NCBI RefSeq assembly: GCF_026230105.1
Contig: NC_079477.1
Coordinates: forward strand, 935,001 to 999,000
DNA length: 64,000 bases
DNA from: Diorhabda sublineata
Taxonomy: Eukaryota > Arthropoda > Insecta > Coleoptera > Chrysomelidae
Reading direction: 5' to 3'
The notes under the pieces were generated by a model. That model did no database searches, was not told where the DNA came from, and was given only the letters and a program-made list of their open reading frames with translations. The translations under genes and the position numbers were made by a program. Below are positions 1 to 10,639 of the stretch, one piece after another (within the stretch, counting starts at the first letter, position 1; each line of letters starts with the position of its first letter).

Positions 1-866
1 TAAAAATGAAAAAATTGAAACTACAAACTTTTATTTTGAATAATGTATAATTACAAAACACTATACTAGACGAAAAATCTTAAAGCTAATGAAAGATTTG
101 TGGAGAGAGATTATCGAAAAACTACGAAAAAAGACTTAAAGATTAAGATACGAAAAAAATTATCAACTAAATTTCGTTATCAATAAAACAGTAATGGAAG
201 AAATCATTCGTTAAGCTGATATCACAGAAAAAATGTACAAAAAGTTTATCATATTCCTATCACATAGCATGCCAGAGCATTACATTTATTTATAAAGCTA
301 AGGATCAAAGAATATGTGCAAACTAAAATTTAAATTTCTTTTTTCAGTCTTATATACATCAAAATTGACACTTTTCGGCCTATGCTTTACAAAAAACAAT
401 ACGACGATCGTATTATTTTAAGTTGAAGCGAAAAAGCATAACTAAACTAAAAAAAATTAAAGCTCCGAATTTATCACAGATAAAAATATTTAAAACTAAT
501 TAAAGCCAAGTTTTAAAAATTTCAAAGCATCGTTTAAAGCTTGAGCAAAAGTTAAAGGTGTCGAAAAAAAATGTACAAAAAATAAACAAGCGGTTGTAAG
601 CTATTTTAAAAAAAATTTTATCACAGATTTAACCTACACTAATATCACAATATATTTTACTTAAAATTATTGAATATTGCACGTATTGAAATTGCACTTT
701 TAAAAAGTCAGCTTAACCAAAATATATATATATATATAAAAAAAAAAGATCAATAGCTCGGAAAACCATAATATTAATCTAACCTAACTGGAAGACATTG
801 ATTACTTCTCATGCAAACTAAATTTATCCTAACCCTACTTTTAAAACTATACTAAAATTAAACATC
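1..866 (-). promoter_or_regulatory. Probable 3'UTR/3' flank packed with K, Brd and GY boxes
   Basis: This stretch lies downstream of the minus-strand gene that stops at 867. Read on the minus strand it holds five K boxes (TGTGAT; plus-strand positions 221-226, 259-264, 473-478, 620-625, 644-649), four Brd boxes (AGCTTTA; 81-87, 293-299, 458-464, 535-541) and one GY box (GTCTTCC; 790-796). In flies these motifs are seed matches for the miR-2/11/13, miR-4/79 and miR-7 families and mark 3'UTRs of Bearded and E(spl) genes. Ten perfect matches in under 900 bp of AT-rich DNA is far above chance. The 3' end of the transcript is not known, and AT-rich sequence offers several AATAAA-like signals. The gene may run off the window edge. 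Confidence 0.6.
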
Positions 867-1239
867 TTACAATTTTCCAAGTTCTAAAAGTTCGTTAACC
901 AAATTTTCATTAATTTCGTTATCGTTAAAAGTAGAATACGAAATACTCCGTATTATTCCAGCAGTTGAACCGGAATCAAAAGTAACCAGAGACGTATTTT
1001 CCTCAGAAATTTCCGCAAATTTATCCCAGAAGTTATTCAAATTGACTCTAGCGCTAGGAACTATTTTTCGCGAAAGCTTAGGTTTCAGAAGCTGTAAATA
1101 AAAAAAAAAATCCATCAGCTAACGTACTAAAATTAATCTACAAACTCGTATTTAAAAATATATTATTTACCTCTCGTTGTTGTCGTCTATACGGCGATTT
1201 AATTTTATTCATCTCGATTAACTTGTTGCAGAGACACAT
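867..1239 (-). CDS. Candidate Bearded-family small protein (two exons)
   Basis: The model is exon 1 at 1239-1171 (ATG, 23 codons), a 79-bp intron (1170-1092; GTAAAT donor, TTTACAG acceptor, phase 0) and exon 2 at 1091-867 ending in TAA, giving 97 residues. The N-terminal third is basic and potentially amphipathic (KIKSPYRRQQRELLKPKLSR). The C-terminus is acidic and Leu/Asn-rich (NENLVNELLEL), similar in feel to the NxxNExLE motif of Bearded/E(spl)m4-m-alpha proteins, which bind Neuralized and damp Notch ligand endocytosis. No signal peptide or membrane segment is visible. Support comes from a TATA/Inr promoter upstream, a 3' flank full of Brd/K/GY boxes, and an E(spl) bHLH gene in the same region. 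Against it, fly Bearded genes lack introns and the protein match is weak. Without splicing, the first exon would stop after about 33 codons. Confidence 0.6.
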
Positions 1240-1342
1240 TTTTCCAAAACAGAAATCAGCTGATTGTCAAATTACGACGTAATATATTCACGACGTACCG
1301 AAAACTCACAGTACGACTAACTTTAAGTTAAGTTCGAAGGGT

Positions 1343-1378
1343 GAATGTGCCCAAATGGTACAGCTCGTAGTTTATATA
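1343..1378 (-). promoter_or_regulatory. TATA box plus Inr core promoter of the Bearded-like gene
   Basis: On the minus strand TATATAAA sits at 1378-1371, and an Inr-like CACATTC sits at 1349-1343 with its A at 1346, 32 bp from the TATA start. This would give a leader of about 107 nt before the ATG at 1239. A CAGCTG E-box lies in the leader at 1257-1262. Confidence 0.55.
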
Positions 1379-1379
1379 A

Positions 1380-3960
1380 GCGACTCGTATCTGATATTCG
1401 ATCCGCGCATGTACGATTTTTAGCGCGCGTTATACACGCGACTGAAAAGGCGTACGCTTAGCCCAAGCCAAAGATATAGCCCCGTCCTTTTCCGTCACGT
1501 TCACCAGTTATAGTACAGACAAATTTTCGAAATTATATAAACATTTATCAATATAAATACATTTGTATTATTAATAACCGAACAAAACAGAAGCGTATAA
1601 TCAAAGATATGATAATAAGAATCGATTTACGTCTAAACCAAGTTGCAACACTGAGGAATTGAAGGTACTCAAATTGGGGCCCAAAATTTCCCAATCGACA
1701 TATTTTAAGCTTCCCTATACGCATCTGTTCTATGTTAGGTTTTAGACGGGACATACTGTATATATATCATCGCAAAAAATGTTTTCTCAAATCAGAATAT
1801 TATTACTATAACTGTATCACTTGAAATATAAAATAACTAAATTTTTAAATAGTTGGCAACGCTGTGTCAATCGTAAAATTAAATTCCCCGCTTAAATGTC
1901 TAAATCTTGAAATATTTTCCTTGGAGTTTTCAAATTTTAAATCAAATCGGAATGTTCTACATTCTACATTTTTTTACCCTGTATAATATCTTTATCACCT
2001 GTATAAACTTTTTCCTCGCTAAAAATTGTTATTGTAAAAATAGTGTCAAATTTTCATTGGTTATCGCGTTGGTAGACATTTTGTTTTAAAAGTGTTTCTA
2101 CAATATAAATATTCCGATTTTATCGAAATTTCTTTATCATACATTCTTTTACTAATATAATTGAATCTATTTATCTTTATATTTATAAACTTAACAATAA
2201 AAACTTCTTAAAATAACTGCACTATAAAATCTGTACAAAACTACTGACGTTATCATGAATATCGAAACTCGCCTTTAAGACCCTTTACACTTAGTTTCAT
2301 TTAAACACCGTCCATTTCACTTCATAAGGTTGTTTTAGTTTTCGTTTTATATCCTTTGTCGTCTTTGCATTAAATTTTTCGATTTGAGATGGAAATTTGT
2401 TCCATCTTCTCTTTTTGTTGCTTCTCAAGATTGTAACGAACTTTTTTAGTTGCCAGAAGAGTTTAATTTTTTTATTTGTGCTAATTCGGTAGGCGATACA
2501 AGTTGATTTTAAATTAACCAACTTTGACTGTGAAATATATTCAGGCTTTCAAAACTCGAGAATCTCTTACATCATATACAGGGTTTATTTAATTATTAAT
2601 AGTAGAACTATTTCGTTTTTTTCGTTAGAAGTTTTAAAAATATTAAATTCATTATTCTATGGTCATCTGTCATCTGTCATATTAATAAACGGGAAAGTTT
2701 AGAAGCTATAGAAATGATAATTTCTTATGCTAATAGAGGTCGCTGTTATTCTTGAAATATATACGAAATTAATTTGTCGATCAATCTTAACCTAAAATTG
2801 CAAAATGTCAAATCTGACATTGCCATAATAAAGTTTGACATTTTTAATAAGTACTTAGTACGAGTGTTATTTGAGTTGTTTACTCGAAACATTCATTTTC
2901 GTGAACAATTGGAATCAAATCGGAAACATTTTCGTTCGATGATTTTCTATGACGAGCCAAATTGTTTCAAACCTATACAAAAGTGTATAGATTTCAATGG
3001 AAACTATTTTAAAAATAATAAAGCCTAATCGAATTATAAATATTTGTCTATCTCAAAATTTATGTAGCAGCCCTCGTATTAAAGTTGATTATGCACTGTG
3101 TAAAAATCAAAATAATCTCAAAATTGTGACGTTTTGGGCTCAAAAAATGATACTGAAAATCATTGTTGAAGATCAAAAACTTGTTGGATCATGAAAAAAT
3201 TTATTTGGTAGCAATTATAGTCTAGATTTCATTTAGTTGATCTATACAATAAAGAGTGGGGTTAATCAATTGTAAAACACATTTTCGCTGATTAAATTAT
3301 GACAATATCTCTCGCCTATATTAATTTACAAAAATATTAATCCATTTTTTAGTTTCATACCTTTGAAATAATAAAAAGTAAATTATTGATAAAACTACAT
3401 ATAATTTTAAACTTGTTCTATAAACAATAATCTTGAAATCTTTCGATGTCAGTATACAAAATATATTGTTTCTTTTTATCTCATTCGCGAGAAAAAGATG
3501 CATGGACAAGTCTAGTTTAAAGAACAATACAGCGTTGCCAGTGCTACGGATAAATAAATACGATCGACAAGTTTTTATTCTTTTTTTTAATACATTTTAA
3601 AATATAATACAGTGATAATATAAAATTAAATAATATATTATGTAATAATTGTATAGGGAAATATATGTTTTTACTTTTGTATTTTTACTATTATATATCA
3701 GTGATTAAGGAATACGCTATATATGGCAACGTCGCTACAATGTTTAGTCATCTTTTATGATGTTGCTACTGGTGTTAAGTTAAATTCTATAGGAGGCGCA
3801 GACCATGAAAATATTAATAATACACACACCAATAAAATTAACGTATAATTTTGATATTTTAATTTGAAATTGCAACAAATACTGTAAAATTAAAATGGAA
3901 AGTATACAAAAATAAGAAACAAAATTATGGTTCGTCTTTTTGTGTTATCAATTGCAGTTT
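1380..3960. other. Intergenic, no convincing gene
   Basis: This is AT-rich DNA with only short, composition-driven open frames. A CACCTG E-box (1996-2001) and two CATCTG motifs near 2665-2680 are the only possible proneural sites seen. Short CCCTGTATA and TACAGGG pieces near 1976 and 2579 resemble MITE termini found elsewhere in the window. Confidence 0.5.
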
Positions 3961-4100
3961 ACGAGGGTGGTCCCAAAAGTATCTGGCCAACACGGGAGAG
4001 GGTTTAGAAAATCGATTAGAGAATACATTTTAGTTATTTTTAGATTGTACAGGTTGTCCATATAAAAGTTATAGATCATTACGTAATGTTCCAATAAATA
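3961..4100. repeat. Fragments of dispersed repeats
   Basis: The motif GAGGGTGGTCCCAAAAGTAT near 3964 looks like a terminal sequence of an insect DNA transposon. The stretch around 4037-4090 (TTTTAGATTGTACAGG and what follows) recurs in diverged form around 44272-44330. No coding capacity is visible. Confidence 0.4.
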
Positions 4101-4276
4101 ATTCGGAAAATGTATTTCAAAAATTTATTATTTTATGTAATATTGTCAAATTAACCGTTTTTAACTGCCACCCTCCTTACACGTGCAAGTAATAATCAGT
4201 AAATCCAAGTGGGTTGATTTTTTTTTTATTATTATTATTGAATGGCATCGTCCTAGTCCGTGTCCTCGACGTACGC

Positions 4277-4351
4277 CAGGTGCGTGCGATGTGTGGGAAC
4301 TCTGCTGAAACTCAGTTTCCCAGGGTCTCAGTTTAAAGACCAACCACCTGC
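4277..4351. promoter_or_regulatory. Candidate Notch-responsive module (paired Su(H)-like sites + E-boxes)
   Basis: A strong Su(H) octamer TGTGGGAA is at 4292-4299. Facing it after 17 bp is TTCCCAGG (4317-4324), one mismatch from the inverted consensus. CAGGTG lies at 4277-4282, and CCACCTGC (proneural GCAGGTGG on the minus strand) lies at 4344-4351. The island is GC-richer than its surroundings. Head-to-head Su(H) sites at 15-17 bp plus a proneural E-box form the SPS+A code of E(spl) genes. The second half-site is imperfect, and the island could instead be an old transposon piece. Confidence 0.4.
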
Positions 4352-4540
4352 CGTTGGAGTTCTACAAGAAGATGCTGCCGTACAAGGCGCCTTTTTTACC
4401 AACTTAACAATATTATTAGTTAATATTTTTAATTAATCCAAACAGTTTCGGGAATTTATTTTTATTTTGTCTGTTGTCAAATATCAGCTTCGTTCGAATT
4501 GATTCCGAAAGTTACACGCCGAATTTTCTTATCTAACAAC

Positions 4541-4640
4541 NNNNNNNNNNNNNNNNNNNNNNNNNNNNNNNNNNNNNNNNNNNNNNNNNNNNNNNNNNNN
4601 NNNNNNNNNNNNNNNNNNNNNNNNNNNNNNNNNNNNNNNN
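4541..4640. other. Assembly gap (100 N)
   Basis: A run of 100 N separates unique sequence from the left edge of the 163-bp satellite array. The round length suggests a placeholder, so the true array size is unknown. Confidence 0.97.
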
Positions 4641-6108
4641 TAAAATGTCTTAAATAGGGAAAATCTAGGTTTTTACACAATTTATTCCTTGAACTTTTTA
4701 GGTTTTTCTCTCCGAATTTCATAAATCCAGAAGTTTTTCGAGTTTATAACATTTTTCTTGAGAAATGCCACAAAATTTTTGGGTTTTATACCATTTTTTT
4801 CTTGAAAATGTCTTAAATAGGGAAAATCTAGGTTTTTACACAATTTATTCCTTGAACTTTTTAGGTTTTTCTCTCCGAATTTCATAAATCCAGAAGTTTT
4901 TCGAATTTATAACATTTTTCTTGAGAAATGCCACAAAATTTTTGGGTTTTATACCATTTTTTTCTTGAAAATGTCTTAAATAGGGAAAATCTAGGTTTTT
5001 ACACAATTTATTCCTTGAACTTTTTAGGTTTCTCTCTCCGAATTTCATAAATCCAGAAGTTTTTCGAGTTTATAACATTTTTCTTGAGAAATGCCACAAA
5101 ATTTTTGGGTTTTATACCATTTTTTTCTTGAAAATGTCTTAAATAGGGAAAATCTAGGTTTTTACACAATTTATTCCTTGAACTTTTTAGGTTTCTCTCT
5201 CCGAATTTCATAAATCCAGAAGTTTTTCGAGTTTATAACATTTTTCTTGAGAAATGCCACAAAATTTTTGGGTTTTATACCATTTTTTTCTTGAAAATGT
5301 CTTAAATAGGGAAAATCTAGGTTTTTACACAATTTATTCCTTGAACTTTTTAGGTTTCTCTCTCCGAATTTCATAAATCCAGAAGTTTTTCGAGTTTATA
5401 ACATTTTTCTTGAGAAATGCCACAAAATTTTTGGGTTTTATACCATTTTTTTCTTGAAAATGTCTTAAATAGGGAAAATCTAGGTTTTTACACAATTTAT
5501 TCCTTGAACTTTTTAGGTTTCTCTCTCCGAATTTCATAAATCCAGAAGTTTTTCGAGTTTATAACATTTTTCTTGAGAAATGCCACAAAATTTTTGGGTT
5601 TTATACCATTTTTTTCTTGAAAATGTCTTAAATAGGGAAAATCTAGGTTTTTACACAATTTATTCCTTGAACTTTTTAGGTTTTTCTCTCCGAATTTCAT
5701 AAATCCAGAAGTTTTTCGAGTTTATAACATTTTTCTTGAGAAATGCCACAAAATTTTTGGGTTTTATGCCATTTTTTCATTGAAAATATCTTGAATAGGG
5801 AAAATCTAGGTTTTTACACAATTTATTCCTTGAAATTTTTAGGTTTCTCTCTCCGAATTTCATAAATCCAGAAGTTTTTCGAGTTTATAACATTTTTCTT
5901 GAGAAATGCCACAAAATTTTTGGGTTTTATACCATTTTTTTCTTGAAAATGTCTTAAATAGGGAAAATCTAGGTTTTTACACAATTTATTCCTTGAACTT
6001 TTTAGGTTTTTCTCTCCGAATTTCATAAATCCAGAAGTTTTTCGAGTTTATAACATTTTTCTTGAGAAATGCCACAAAATTTTTGGGTTTTATGCCATTT
6101 TTTCTGGT
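4641..6108 (-). repeat. 163-bp satellite array A (about 9 copies)
   Basis: Tandem copies have a 163-bp period. For example, the TCCGAATTTCATAAATCCAG motif recurs every 163 bp. Copies are nearly identical, apart from a more diverged one around 5770-5830. The same family appears in the opposite orientation at 7471-10335. Short open frames recur once per unit but shift frame from copy to copy (163 is not a multiple of 3), so this is not a gene. Confidence 0.95.
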
Positions 6109-7470
6109 TTTATACCCGATATTATTGCCAATTTAGTAAAATTTTTTGATTTTAATCTACAAAATATTTAATTTCTCACTAAACTAAACATTTAACTACC
6201 GCCGTCCATTACAAATTATGATGATACGACACCAATAAGTTTCGTACGATGTCTACCCAACATCATGGAAAAAAATTACTGAGCTCCTGCACGTTTTCAA
6301 AGTGCTTTCCATCACCGATCCCCAACCAGGTTACTAGAATGGAAACCACATTCGAAGAAAACCTTCATTTTGTATCGCAACTCGATACAATCTACTCACT
6401 ATGGCCAATAACAGCAAACCACAACCATATCTGCTCGAAAGGACTCGAAAGGAAATTTTTCAAAAAAACTAATTTTAAACCCAAACAAACTCGAAATCGC
6501 TAACATTTAGAAGCATTAATATATGAAAAGGTTCAAGAAATGAGTTTTTGAAGAAATTTACGAAATATCTTCGTACCTCAGCTCGATTTTTTCGATTTGG
6601 ACGTGAAGAAAATTCAAGATGTTTGCGATAGGAGCAATTCGGTGAATAGCGCCTTCTCGGTTTTATTTTCTTTGGTTTTCGAGGGGGAAGAGCAAAATAA
6701 AGCAACAAGATTCACTTCTCGTAAACCGTGAGAACTCCAGACAGGTGTTTTGGAAAGTAATCATAACCATTTATCTGGGGTATACAATTAAGCTACCGTA
6801 TTACTGACGTGGCCTTCTTTTTTAGGACCAATAAATTAGTTCCCCGTCGACGTTTTTTTTTTTATTATTTCAATAGTTCGTCGCTAATTTCCTTTTGTAA
6901 AAATAGCTCAAACGTAATTATATTTTCATTAAAATCAGCTTTAATACGCGTCGCGATTAAATTTGACTTAGATTAAGTCAATAGTCGGCGCTTGGTTTAA
7001 TTTTCCGTACACTTGTTACAACCTCCGGTACTTTGTGTGGCTTGAACGAACTGATGGGGTTTTCCCCGTAGGATATTTCCCGCGAAAAAATGTTTCTTTT
7101 CCCGAGAATGTTATTTTTGAGGGTTTTACGTGATACAAAGATTGATTCCGGCGTTTCGTTTCTTCCGAAACGTCGCGGAATTAATTTTTCGATACAGACA
7201 TTTTTTTTCGCTTTAATTGTTGAGCTGAATTTGTTCTATAGTCGGATATTCGGTTTTCGAAACGGAACTCAAGTTTTTTTGGGCTGGGAATGGGATAGAT
7301 CTCGAAAATTTATGATATTTGTCAAAAAAACTTATTATAAACGCAAAATGTATGAAATCTTATGGTGAAAATTCGAAAATTTACGAGGTTTTTTTGATAA
7401 AAATTTAGAAAAAACCTAAATTTTTCCATTTTTGGAGATTTTAAAGGAAAAAATGGAATGAAATTCGTGA
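6109..7470. other. Unique spacer between inverted satellite arrays
   Basis: These 1.36 kb separate the two oppositely oriented 163-bp arrays. Short open frames exist on both strands (about 6249-6503 and 7090-7368), but none shows a recognisable domain, splice context or codon pattern. Confidence 0.55.
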
Positions 7471-10335
7471 AAAATGCTATAAACCCGAAAAACTTCTGGA
7501 TTTATGGAATTCGGAGAGAAAAACCTAAAAATTTCAAGGAATAAACTGTGAAAAAACCTATATTTTCCCTATTTAAGACATTTTCAAGAAAAAAATGGCA
7601 TAAAACCCAAAAATTTTGTGGCATTTCTCAAGAAAAATGTTATAAACCCTAAAAACTTCTGGATTAATGAAATTCGAAGAGAAAAACCTAAAAATTTCAA
7701 GGAATAAACTGTGAAAAAAACTAGATTTTCCCTATTTAAGATATTTTCAAGAAAAAAAATGGCATAAAACCCAAAAACTTTGTGGCATTTATCAAGAAAA
7801 ATGTTATAAACCCCAAAAACTTCTGAATTTATAGAATTCGGGGACAAAAACCCAAAAATTTTAAGGTATAAATTGTGAAAAAACCTAAATTTCCCTATTT
7901 GACACATTTTCAAGAAAAAAAATGGCATAAAACCCAAAAATTTTGTGGCATTTCTCAAGAAAAATGTTATAAACCCCAAAAACTTCTGAATTTATAGAAT
8001 TCGGGGACAAAAACCCAAAAATTTTAAGGTATAAATTGTGAAAAAACCTAAATTTCCCTATTTGACACATTTTCAAGAAAAAAAATGGCATAAAACCCAA
8101 AAATTTTGTGGCATTTCTCAAGAAAAATGTTATAAACCCCAAAAACTTCTGAATTTATAGAATTCGGGGACAAAAACCCAAAAATTTTAAGGTATAAATT
8201 GTGAAAAAACCTAAATTTCCCTATTTAACACATTTTCAAGAAAAAAAATGGCATAAAACCCAAAAACTTTGTGGCATTTATCAAGAAAAATGTTATAAAC
8301 CCGAAAAACTTCTGAATTTATAGAATTCGGGGACAAAAACCCAAAAATTTTAAGGTATAAATTGTGAAAAAACCTAAATTTCCCTATTTAACACATTTTC
8401 AAGAAAAAAAATGGCATAAAACCCAAAAACTTTGTGGCATTTCTCAAGAAAAATGTTATAAACCCGAAAAACTTCTGAATTTATAGAATTCGGGGACAAA
8501 AACCCAAAAATTTTAAGGTATAAATTGTGAAAAAACCTAAATTTCCCTATTTGACACATTTTCAAGAAAAAAAATGGCATAAAACCCAAAAATTTTGTGG
8601 CATTTATCAAGAAAAATGTTATAAACCCGAAAAACTTCTGAATTTATAGAATTCGGGGACAAAAACCCAAAAATTTTAAGGTATAAATTGTGAAAAAACC
8701 TAAATTTCCCTATTTGACACATTTTCAAGAAAAAAAATGGCATAAAACCCAAAAATTTTGTGGCATTTCTCAAGAAAAATGTTATAAACCCGAAAAACTT
8801 CTGAATTTATAGAATTCGGGGACAAAAACCCAAAAATTTTAAGGTATAAATTGTGAAAAAACCTAAATTTCCCTATTTAACACATTTTCAAGAAAAAAAA
8901 TAGCCTAAAACCCAAAAACTTTGTGGTATTTATCAAGAAAAATGTTATAAACCCGAAAAACTTCTGAATTTATAGAATTCGGGGACAAAAACCCAAAAAT
9001 TTTAAGGTATAAATTGTGAAAAAACCTAAATTTCCCTATTTAACACATTTTCAAGAAAAAAAATGGCATAAAACCCAAAAATTTTGTGGCATTTCTCAAG
9101 AAAAATGTTATAAACCCCAAAAACTTCTGAATTTATAGAATTCGGGGACAAAAACCCAAAAATTTTAAGGTATAAATTGTGAAAAAACCTAAATTTCCCT
9201 ATTTGACACATTTTCAAGAAAAAAAATGGCATAAAACCCAAAAACTTTGTGGCATTTATCAAGAAAAATGTTATAAACCCCAAAAACTTCTGAATTTATA
9301 GAATTCGGGGACAAAAACCCAAAAATTTTAAGGTATAAATTGTGAAAAAACCTAAATTTCCCTATTTAACACATTTTCAAGAAAAAAAATGGCATAAAAC
9401 CCAAAAACTTTGTGGCATTTCTCAAGAAAAATGTTATAAACCCGAAAAACTTCTGAATTTATAGAATTCGGGGACAAAAACCCAAAAATTTTAAGGTATA
9501 AATTGTGAAAAAACCTAAATTTCCCTATTTAACACATTTTCAAGAAAAAAAATAGCCTAAAACCCAAAAACTTTGTGGTATTTATCAAGAAAAATGTTAT
9601 AAACCCGAAAAACTTCTGAATTTATAGAATTCGGGGACAAAAACCCAAAAATTTTAAGGTATAAATTGTGAAAAAACCTAAATTTCCCTATTTAACACAT
9701 TTTCAAGAAAAAAAATGGCATAAAACCCAAAAATTTTGTGGCATTTCTCAAGAAAAATGTTATAAACCCCAAAAACTTCTGAATTTATAGAATTCGGGGA
9801 CAAAAACCCAAAAATTTTAAGGTATAAATTGTGAAAAAACCTAAATTTCCCTATTTGACACATTTTCAAGAAAAAAAATGGCATAAAACCCAAAAACTTT
9901 GTGGCATTTATCAAGAAAAATGTTATAAACTCGAAAAACTTCTGGATTTATGAAATTCGGAGAGAAAAACCTAAAAAGTTCAAGGAATAAATTGTGTAAA
10001 AACCTAGATTTTCCCTATTTAAGACATTTTCAAGAAAAAAATGGTATAAAACCCAAAAATTTTGTGGCATTTCTCAAGAAAAATGTTATAAACTCGAAAA
10101 ACTTCTGGATTTATGAAATTCGGAGAGAAAAACCTAAAAAGTTCAAGGAATATATTGTGTAAAAACCTAGATTTTCCCTATTTAAGACATTTTCAAGAAA
10201 AAAATGGTATAAAACCCAAAAATTTTGTGGCATTTCTCAAGAAAAATGTTATAAACCCGAAAAACTTCTGAATTTATAGAATTCGGGGACAAAAACCCAA
10301 AAATTTTAAGGTATAAATTGTGAAAAAACCTGTAT
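7471..10335 (+). repeat. 163-bp satellite array B (about 17.5 copies, two subfamilies)
   Basis: This is the same satellite as array A but inverted. Outer copies (7471-7740 and 9940-10250) are of the array-A type (CGGAGAGAAAAACCTAAAAA). Inner copies belong to a second type (CGGGGACAAAAACCCAAAAA). A marker variant TAGCCTAAAACCC occurs at 8901 and 9553, exactly 652 bp (4 x 163) apart, which shows a four-monomer higher-order unit. The last copy ends at about 10335. Confidence 0.95.
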
Positions 10336-10384
10336 TTTTAAGCTTTTGCCTGCTTGTGGTCCAGTAATTGTTATTATTACTATT

Positions 10385-10620
10385 CAGGGTGTCTAGTAAT
10401 AACTGAAAACCAAATTTTCGTCTTCCTTTCAGTTTTTCCAGGTTGACTTTCATCGTACACTAAACTTTGGCCTTTAAGTGATCCTTTTTTCTAATAAAAT
10501 ATCATAGTTGATGTTGTTTCGATGCAATTTTCGAGATTAATCAAAAAAAACTTGCTATGCAACGTAAAAATTATAAAATTACCGGCTGTATAAGATTCCC
10601 GTCTTTTTCTAAACACCCTG
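10385..10620. mobile_element. Candidate MITE with CAGGGTGT termini
   Basis: CAGGGTGTCTAG at 10385-10396 and CTAAACACCCTG ending at 10620 are near-perfect inverted termini enclosing about 236 bp without coding capacity. TATT flanks both sides and may be a target-site duplication. Single ACACCCTGTATA ends occur elsewhere (near 12299), as expected for a dispersed family. Confidence 0.5.
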
Positions 10621-10639
10621 TATTATTTTTATTATTATT

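Noticed and set aside
2774..3194. Two overlapping plus-strand frames of 65-84 codons
   Set aside because: There is no recognisable motif, promoter or splice support, and the length is expected by chance in this composition.
4682..10162. Repeated 67-85 codon frames in the 163-bp satellite
   Set aside because: They recur once per unit with stops and shifting frame, have no start context and lie in non-coding satellite.
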